Shown: in pieces, positions 45,579 to 50,560 of the stretch
Position numbering within the stretch: position 1 is the stretch's first letter
How the letters are laid out: each line of letters starts with the position of its first letter
Assembly: GCA_025924715.1 (NCBI GenBank)
Contig: JAICHV010000027.1
Span: 1 to 50,560 of the forward strand
Source: Alphaproteobacteria bacterium
GTDB taxonomy: Bacteria; Pseudomonadota; Alphaproteobacteria; Micropepsales; Micropepsaceae
Reading direction: 5' to 3'
Length of the DNA stretch: 50,560 nt
Notes under the pieces: model-generated
The model's database searches: none
Seen by the model: the letters and a program-made list of their open reading frames with translations, nothing else
What the model was told of the DNA's origin: nothing
Translations under genes and position numbers: made by a program

Positions 45579-46727
45579 TTATTTTTTGTGGCTGAACATC
45601 TTGGCCCACATGCGGGAGAAGATGTTGGCGCGTCCTTCCGACTGGGCGGCATAGACCGGAACGGACAAAGCGGGGAAATCCGGCGCCGTGATCACCACCA
45701 CGCCGACCTTCTGGCCCTGGGCGATGGGCGCCTTCAGGTTGGGATCGGGCTTGAGCTGGGTCTTGAGCCCGGCATGGGAGTCCACCTGCATGGTGACCGA
45801 GACCGGCTTGGCCGGTGTCACCGGCACCGTGCCGTCCTTGCCCTCGATCACTGGCACCGTGCCGACCACCTGATTGGTGGTGAACACCGGATAGGTGCGA
45901 AATTCCCGGAACGCCATTTCCATGATCCGGCCGGCTTCTTCCGAGCGTTTGATGTTAGGGAAATAGTCATTGTGATATTGGGGATAGCGCAGCCCGTTGA
46001 GAACCAGGATGAAGCGGGTATTGCCCCGTTTGGCCGAAATGGTGATGCCGTAACCCGACACGTCGATATGCCCGGTCTTCAGGCCATCGGCGCCGGGAAG
46101 GCTTTCCAGCACCAAGTCGCGGTTCGGCTGGGTGATGTTGTGCCAGACGAAGCTCTTCTCGCTGAAGTAATGGTAATATTGCGGATAGTCGTTGATCAGG
46201 TGGCGCGACAGCTTGGCGAGGTCAAGCGCGCTCATCAACTGGCCGGGAGGATCGGGCAGTCCATCGGGATTGACGAAATGGGACTGGTCCAGGCCGAGCT
46301 GCTTGGCCCGCTTATTCATCAGATCGACGAAGCCTTCGACGGTTCCGCCCATCGCTTCGGCCACCACGATGCAGGCGTCATTGCCGGATTGGATGATGAT
46401 GCCCCGGATCAGCGATTCCACCGGGATGCGCGCGCCCAGCTCGACGAACATCTTGGAACCCTGGGTGCGCCAGGCCCGCTCCGATACCGGCAAGGTGTCG
46501 GTGAGCTTCATCCGCCCGTCTTTCAGGCGCTGGAACAACAGTTCCAGGGTCATCAATTTGGACATCGAGGCCGGCGGCATCGGCGTCAGGCCGTCCTTCT
46601 GCCACAACACCTGGCCGGTGGTGGCATCCATCAGCAGCCCATGTTCGGCGCTGGTGTCGATGGCCGCCAGGGCTGGGAAAGTGGCGGCGATCAGAAGGCA
46701 AAGTCCGGCGAAAAAACTCAGGCGCAT
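45579..46727 (-). CDS. D-alanyl-D-alanine carboxypeptidase (PBP5/6 family)
   Basis: This penicillin-binding protein trims the terminal D-Ala of peptidoglycan in the periplasm. The 382-residue protein has a signal peptide (MRLSFFAGLCLLIAATFPALA) and the catalytic motifs SxxK (Ser54-Lys57, SMSK), SxN (Ser114-Gly-Asn116) and KTG (Lys217). A C-terminal DacA-type beta domain follows, with an amphipathic tail (RMWAKMFSHKK) that may bind the membrane. ATG at 46727 has GGAGA upstream; the longer open frame is not coding. It lies between rlpA and tmk. Confidence 0.96.
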   Translation of the reverse strand: MRLSFFAGLCLLIAATFPALAAIDTSAEHGLLMDATTGQVLWQKDGLTPMPPASMSKLMTLELLFQRLKDGRMKLTDTLPVSERAWRTQGSKMFVELGARIPVESLIRGIIIQSGNDACIVVAEAMGGTVEGFVDLMNKRAKQLGLDQSHFVNPDGLPDPPGQLMSALDLAKLSRHLINDYPQYYHYFSEKSFVWHNITQPNRDLVLESLPGADGLKTGHIDVSGYGITISAKRGNTRFILVLNGLRYPQYHNDYFPNIKRSEEAGRIMEMAFREFRTYPVFTTNQVVGTVPVIEGKDGTVPVTPAKPVSVTMQVDSHAGLKTQLKPDPNLKAPIAQGQKVGVVVITAPDFPALSVPVYAAQSEGRANIFSRMWAKMFSHKK

Positions 46728-46749
46728 GGGGTCTCCGTGTTTGGCGCGC

Positions 46750-47706
46750 TTACTGGTCGACGATGATCTGGGCATCGTTGCTGCCCAGGCCCGTGATGCG
46801 GGACAAGGCCGCATCGGCCTCCGCGGTCGAATTGAGCGGCCCGGTGCGCACTCTATAGAGGGTCTGTCCGCCGCGTTGAAGAGTGGATATGCGTAAGTTT
46901 GCCCCCAGTTTGTTGATCAGGGTTTGGGCGTTCTCCCGCTTCGAAAATGCCCCCACCTGAATATAAAGATGGGTGGTGGCCGGCACCGGAACCCGGGTCA
47001 CCTCGCCCGTCGGCTGATTCTGGGCAAAGAGCTGCTCGGGGATCGGGGCCGGCGCGGGCTGGGCGCTCTGCTGCGCCTGCGGCGGCGGCGCGACCGCCCC
47101 GCCCGGAACACCCGCCAGGGCCTGGCGCTGCACGGGCGGGACCGGCACCGAGGGCAGCGCATTGGCGATTTCCGGCGGGGTTTCGGACGGTGGCGGCGCA
47201 CCGTTCAGATCGGCCCGGCTCACATAAGTCACGCGCACCCGGGCGGTGCCGGTCTGCACCACATCGAGCAGTTCGGCGGCGCGCTTGGAGAGGTCAATGA
47301 TGCGGCCGCGCGCATAGGGCCCGCGGTCATTGACCCGCACGATGATGGATTTGCCGTTCTGCAGATTGGTCACCCGCACATTGACCGGCATGGGCAAAGT
47401 GCGATGGGCGGCGGTGAGCTGGTCGCCGTCATAGACTTCGCCGTTGGCGGTGCGCTTGCCGTAAAAGGTCGGCCCATACCAGGACGCGATGCCGGTCTCA
47501 TCATAGTCGGGCTGCTCGCGCGGGTAATACCAGACATTGTCGATCTGGTAAGGCTGTCCCACCTTGTACACCCCGGCGCTGGCGGGAACCGTGACGGTGT
47601 GATCCTCGGCGACTTTGGGCGGCGGCGCGGGAGGGGGCGCGGGCGCGACACAGCCGGCCCCGGCCAGACCCAGACAAAGCGCAGCGGGGACACGGACAAA
47701 ACGCAT
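46750..47706 (-). CDS. rlpA: Septal-ring lytic transglycosylase RlpA family lipoprotein
   Basis: RlpA-type proteins bind or cut naked glycan strands at the septum. The 318-residue protein has a lipoprotein signal (lipobox LAGAGC near residue 19) and a proline-rich start. The RlpA double-psi beta-barrel (about 70-165) carries GIASWYGPTFYGKRTANGE and IIVRVNDRGPYARGRIIDLS. A C-terminal SPOR domain (about 245-318, HLYIQVGAFSKRENAQTLI, YRVRTGPLN) binds denuded peptidoglycan. The N-terminus and length fit the family. ATG at 47706. It is the first gene of the rlpA-dac-tmk-holB run. Confidence 0.95.
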   Translation of the reverse strand: MRFVRVPAALCLGLAGAGCVAPAPPPAPPPKVAEDHTVTVPASAGVYKVGQPYQIDNVWYYPREQPDYDETGIASWYGPTFYGKRTANGEVYDGDQLTAAHRTLPMPVNVRVTNLQNGKSIIVRVNDRGPYARGRIIDLSKRAAELLDVVQTGTARVRVTYVSRADLNGAPPPSETPPEIANALPSVPVPPVQRQALAGVPGGAVAPPPQAQQSAQPAPAPIPEQLFAQNQPTGEVTRVPVPATTHLYIQVGAFSKRENAQTLINKLGANLRISTLQRGGQTLYRVRTGPLNSTAEADAALSRITGLGSNDAQIIVDQ

Positions 47707-47793
47707 GCGAATCGGATTGGAAAGCGCCTTGACGCTAGCCTATCGGCGCGCAGGGGCGCAAAGCGTGGGGGCCGGGTTCCCCTGCCCCGAACA

Positions 47794-49086
47794 TTAAAAC
47801 TCCGCCGAAATGTCCTTGCCGGTGTGGTCGGGCATCAGCGCCAGGGCGATGGCGCTGACCAAGGCGCAAGCCACGATATAGGCTGCCACCGCGTAACCGG
47901 ACTGATAGCGTGCCACCAGCCAGGCGGCGATCAGCGGTGCCGGACCGCCGGCGATCACCGAAGCCAATTGATAACCCAGCGAGGTGCCCGAATAGCGCAA
48001 GCGGCCGGTGAAGCATTCGGCGATCAGAGCCGCCTGCGGTCCATACAGCATGGCATGGGGGACCAGCGAGACCGCGATGACGGCGAATATCAAGGCGGGT
48101 GAACCGGCGCCCAGGGCCGCGAAATAGACGAGGCCGAATATGCCCCCCGTGACGATGCCGATCCGGTACATTTTCTTTCGCCCGATGCGGTCCGACAAAT
48201 GGCCGAAATAGGGCACCGTCAGCAGTTCGACGGCCCCGGCAACAAGAACGGCAGAGAGCAGGAAATTGCGCGAGACCGACAGTGTCTGCACGCCATAGGC
48301 AAAGATAAACGCGGTATAAACGTAAAACGGCGCCTGCTCGACCATGCGCAGCAGCGCGGCTTGGATGATACGCCCGGGCTGGCGGCGGATCACTTCCATC
48401 ACCGGGGTTTTCTCCAGCCGCTTTTCCGCTTCCAGTTTTCGAAATGCCGGCGTCTCCCCCACGCTGAGGCGAGTCCAGAGGCCGACCACGATCATCACAG
48501 CGCTCAGCAGGAAGGGCACGCGCCAGCCCCAGCTCAGAAACGCATCGCCCGACCAGGCGCTGAATGCCAGCACCGCCAGATTGGCCAGGAAGAGACCCGC
48601 GGGCACGCCAAGCTGCGGCCAGGACGCCGCCAATCCGCGGCGCTTGCTGCCTTGCGACCATTCCATCGCCAGCAGGACCGAGCCGCCCCATTGTCCACCC
48701 ACGCCGACGCCCTGAATGAAGCGCAGGGCAGTCAAGGCCACCGCCCCCCATATGCCGATCCGGCCATAGCCCGGCACCACGCCCACCGCCATGGTGGCGA
48801 TGCCCATGGTCAGAAGCGAAGCCACGAAGGTCGCCTTGCGGCCGATGCGGTCACCGAAATGACCAAAGATTGCCCCGCCGATCGGCCGGGAGGCAAAGCC
48901 CACGGCATAGATCAGAAAGGCTTCCAAGGTGCCGGTGGTGGGATCGGAATTGGGGAAGAACAGCTTGGCGAAAACCAGCCCGGTGACGGTGCTGTAGAGA
49001 AAGAAATCATACCATTCGACGGTGGTGCCGATGGTAGCGGCGATCACCGCGCGGCGCGCCTGCGCCTTTTGGTCCGCCTGGGTCAT
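47794..49086 (-). CDS. MFS transporter, metabolite:H+ symporter type
   Basis: This 430-residue inner-membrane protein has about 12 hydrophobic segments and the MFS loop motif GHFGDRIGRKATFV between segments 2 and 3, repeated as GHLSDRIGRKKMY in the second half. An N-terminal TTVEWYDFFLYSTVTGLVF is typical of the MHS (ProP/ShiA/KgtP-like) family of proton symporters for organic acids, osmolytes or aromatic acids. The substrate is unknown. ATG at 49086 has GGGAG four bases upstream; the open frame before it is not coding. It is divergent from the dipeptidase gene across 173 bases, so the two may share control. Confidence 0.92.
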   Translation of the reverse strand: MTQADQKAQARRAVIAATIGTTVEWYDFFLYSTVTGLVFAKLFFPNSDPTTGTLEAFLIYAVGFASRPIGGAIFGHFGDRIGRKATFVASLLTMGIATMAVGVVPGYGRIGIWGAVALTALRFIQGVGVGGQWGGSVLLAMEWSQGSKRRGLAASWPQLGVPAGLFLANLAVLAFSAWSGDAFLSWGWRVPFLLSAVMIVVGLWTRLSVGETPAFRKLEAEKRLEKTPVMEVIRRQPGRIIQAALLRMVEQAPFYVYTAFIFAYGVQTLSVSRNFLLSAVLVAGAVELLTVPYFGHLSDRIGRKKMYRIGIVTGGIFGLVYFAALGAGSPALIFAVIAVSLVPHAMLYGPQAALIAECFTGRLRYSGTSLGYQLASVIAGGPAPLIAAWLVARYQSGYAVAAYIVACALVSAIALALMPDHTGKDISAEF

Positions 49087-49259
49087 GCGCTCCCGCCCCT
49101 TTTGGTTTTGGCCGCTGACGGGCCGCTTGCCGGCATTACCCGTTATTTCGCGCGTCTGCGCAAGCCGACAATTCCCGGCCGCGCCACTTGCGGCAGGCGC
49201 GCGGGCGGTGTGAAATTCGCCCATCCCCATTTTGGCGGATCTTCGCGGAGCCTGTCGCC

Positions 49260-50486
49260 ATGCAGCTTTCCAGACGCGCAGCTGTGGTAAACGGCGCGGC
49301 CGCCTTGGTGCTGGCCTCACCGGCGAAAGCCGCGGGCTCCACCCGCAGCCTGCATCAGCGCCTGCTCTGTTTGGACACCCATCTGGATACGCCCTCCAGC
49401 CTCGCCCGCCCCGGCTGGGACATCATGCGGCGCCATGGCGGACAGGTGGATTTCACGCAAGTCGATTATCCGCGCATGGTCCAGGGCGGGCTGGATGGCG
49501 GCTTCTGGGCGATCTACACCCCGCAAGGGGCACTGACGCCGGAGGGTTATGCCGCGATGCGCGACGCGGCCTTTCTGCGCGCTACCGAGATCCGCGAAAT
49601 GGTTGCGGCGCATCCGGACAAATTCGAACTGGCCTTTGTGCCGGAAGATGCGGCGCGCATCGCCGGCAAGGGCAAGCGGGTGGTCTTTCAGTCGATCGAG
49701 AATTCCTCGCCGCTCGGCACCGACGTCTCACTGCTGCGCGTTTTCTATCGGCTTGGGGTGCGCATGGCGGGGCCGGTGCATTTCAAGGTCAATCAGTTCG
49801 CCGATTCCGCCACCGACGCCAAAACCTGGAACGGGCTGTCTCCGGCGGGGCGCGAATTGGTGGCCCTGGCCAATGATCTTGGCATCGTGCTCGACGCCAG
49901 CCACGCCTCCGACGATGTCTTCGACCAAATGATGGAGCAGTCGCGCGCACCCATCATCTGTTCGCATTCCGGCTGCCGCGCGGTGTTCGATCATCCGCGC
50001 AATCTGGATGACGCGCGGATCAGGAAACTGGCGGCGGCCGGCAGCACCATCCAGATCAATTCCTATAACGAATATCTGGTGCCGGTGCCGCAGAACAAGG
50101 AGCGTGACGCGGCGCGGGCCGCGATCATGGCCAAGACGCGGGGCGGCGCCGGAAAATCACCCGCCCAGGCCGCCGCCGATCTGCGCGAGGCGGTGAAGGC
50201 GATTGCCGAGTTGGACAAGCGCATGCCGATCCCGCGTGCCGATTTCGACACCTTCATGAAGCATGTCCTGCATGCCTTGGACCTGGTGGGGCCCGAGCAT
50301 GTGGGGATCGGCTGCGACTGGGATGGCGGCGGCGGCGTGATCGGCATGGAAGATGTCGCCAGTCTGCCGCGCATCACCGAGCGGCTGGTCAAGGCGGGCT
50401 ATACCGAAGCCCAGCTCGCCGATGTCTGGGGCGGCAATGCGCTGCGCGTGCTGGGGGCGGCGCAGAAAGCAAGGAAAGGGGGTTAA
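49260..50486 (+). CDS. Membrane/renal dipeptidase family peptidase (M19)
   Basis: This 408-residue zinc peptidase of family M19 cleaves dipeptides, sometimes with D-residues. It has a signal peptide with twin arginines (LSRRAAVVNGAAALVLASPA), possibly Tat-dependent. The metal and substrate motifs are CLDTHLDTPS, SIENSSPLG, VLDASHASDD, ICSHSGCRAVF and GCDWDGGGG. ATG at 49260 starts the signal sequence, with GGAG about nine bases upstream; an earlier in-frame start adds an uncoded-looking 24 residues. It may salvage peptides taken up or released during wall turnover. Confidence 0.92.
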   Translation: MQLSRRAAVVNGAAALVLASPAKAAGSTRSLHQRLLCLDTHLDTPSSLARPGWDIMRRHGGQVDFTQVDYPRMVQGGLDGGFWAIYTPQGALTPEGYAAMRDAAFLRATEIREMVAAHPDKFELAFVPEDAARIAGKGKRVVFQSIENSSPLGTDVSLLRVFYRLGVRMAGPVHFKVNQFADSATDAKTWNGLSPAGRELVALANDLGIVLDASHASDDVFDQMMEQSRAPIICSHSGCRAVFDHPRNLDDARIRKLAAAGSTIQINSYNEYLVPVPQNKERDAARAAIMAKTRGGAGKSPAQAAADLREAVKAIAELDKRMPIPRADFDTFMKHVLHALDLVGPEHVGIGCDWDGGGGVIGMEDVASLPRITERLVKAGYTEAQLADVWGGNALRVLGAAQKARKGG

Positions 50487-50492
50487 TCGAAT

Positions 50493-50522
50493 TGTCATGG
50501 CCCGCAAATGCGGGCCATGACA
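50493..50522. terminator. Perfect 13-bp hairpin after the M19 dipeptidase gene
   Basis: TGTCATGGCCCGC (50493-50505), loop AAAT, GCGGGCCATGACA (50510-50522) form a perfect stem. It starts seven bases after the dipeptidase stop and lies where a terminator is expected, but no T run follows. Its TGTCAT/ATGACA end matches the outer ends of the 3946-4078 repeat, so it may be a minimal extragenic palindrome rather than an intrinsic terminator. Confidence 0.5.
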
Positions 50523-50528
50523 CGGTGG

Positions 50529-50560
50529 TTAAATATCGGCGTAGCAGCGCACTTCTTGAT
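50529..50560 (-). CDS. Possible 3' end of a convergent gene (C-terminal QEVRCYADI)
   Basis: On the minus strand the last bases of the window read as an open frame ending in TAA at 50529-50531 with C-terminal residues QEVRCYADI. With only ten codons visible, the identity cannot be told. The position just beyond a hairpin is consistent with a convergent gene end. This is tentative. Confidence 0.25.
   Translation of the reverse strand, partial: QEVRCYADI

Overview
The window is GC-rich, densely coded chromosomal DNA from an alphaproteobacterium. The evidence is the gene order: ptsP, rodZ-like, ispG, prfA, prmC, DUF4167, clpB; then lipA, coq10, cinA/pgpA/ispDF, ntrB, ntrC, ntrY, ntrX, dat, hfq, hflX, mazG; then rlpA, dac, tmk, holB, tatD, MBL hydrolase. 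The NtrYX pair, the DUF4167 protein and the fused IspDF enzyme are alphaproteobacterial hallmarks. A TonB-dependent receptor, an intracellular polyhydroxyalkanoate depolymerase and a TPR-sulfotransferase fit a free-living heterotroph, perhaps near Rhizomicrobium/Micropepsales or Caulobacterales. The genus cannot be fixed from the sequence alone.

Layout. 1-9.5 kb, plus strand: the 3' part of ptsP (nitrogen PTS enzyme I), a RodZ-like protein, ispG, prfA-prmC (release factor and its methyltransferase), a DUF4167 protein and clpB. A 133-bp palindromic repeat lies between ispG and prfA. 9.7-13.4 kb, minus strand: a small beta-barrel protein coupled to a TonB-dependent receptor. 13.7-24.6 kb, mixed strands: TPR-sulfotransferase, threonine aldolase-like enzyme, DsbA-like protein with a CPYS site, M23 endopeptidase, S1/P1 nuclease, PHA depolymerase, GST, small lipoprotein, acyl-ACP synthetase-like ligase and a one-TM protein.

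24.7-39.4 kb: lipA-coq10-SGNH hydrolase (plus), ispDF-pgpA-cinA (minus, overlapping genes), then ntrB-ntrC, ntrY-ntrX-dat and hfq-hflX (plus), facing mazG. The ntrC-ntrY gap holds a nearly perfect 77-bp tandem duplication and a 34-bp dyad. 39.4-41.5 kb, minus: a MerR/TipAS-like regulator and three small orphan genes of more AT-rich composition. 41.5-47.7 kb, minus: a TPR protein and the run rlpA-dac-tmk-holB-tatD-MBL. 47.8-50.5 kb: an MFS transporter divergent from a renal-dipeptidase-family peptidase, followed by a 13-bp perfect hairpin and perhaps the last codons of a convergent gene.

Functional themes are nitrogen/redox regulation (PtsP, NtrBC, NtrYX, Hfq), isoprenoid synthesis (IspG, IspDF), cell envelope growth (RodZ, M23, DD-carboxypeptidase, RlpA, PgpA), translation termination, proteostasis and DNA replication. 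No tRNA, rRNA, CRISPR array, insertion sequence or prophage was recognised. No single obviously new system stands out. The best leads are the orphan gene patch at 40.3-41.5 kb with a HEPN-like R-x4-H motif, the duplicated palindromic element that includes the ntrC stop codon, and the coupled beta-barrel/TonB receptor pair.
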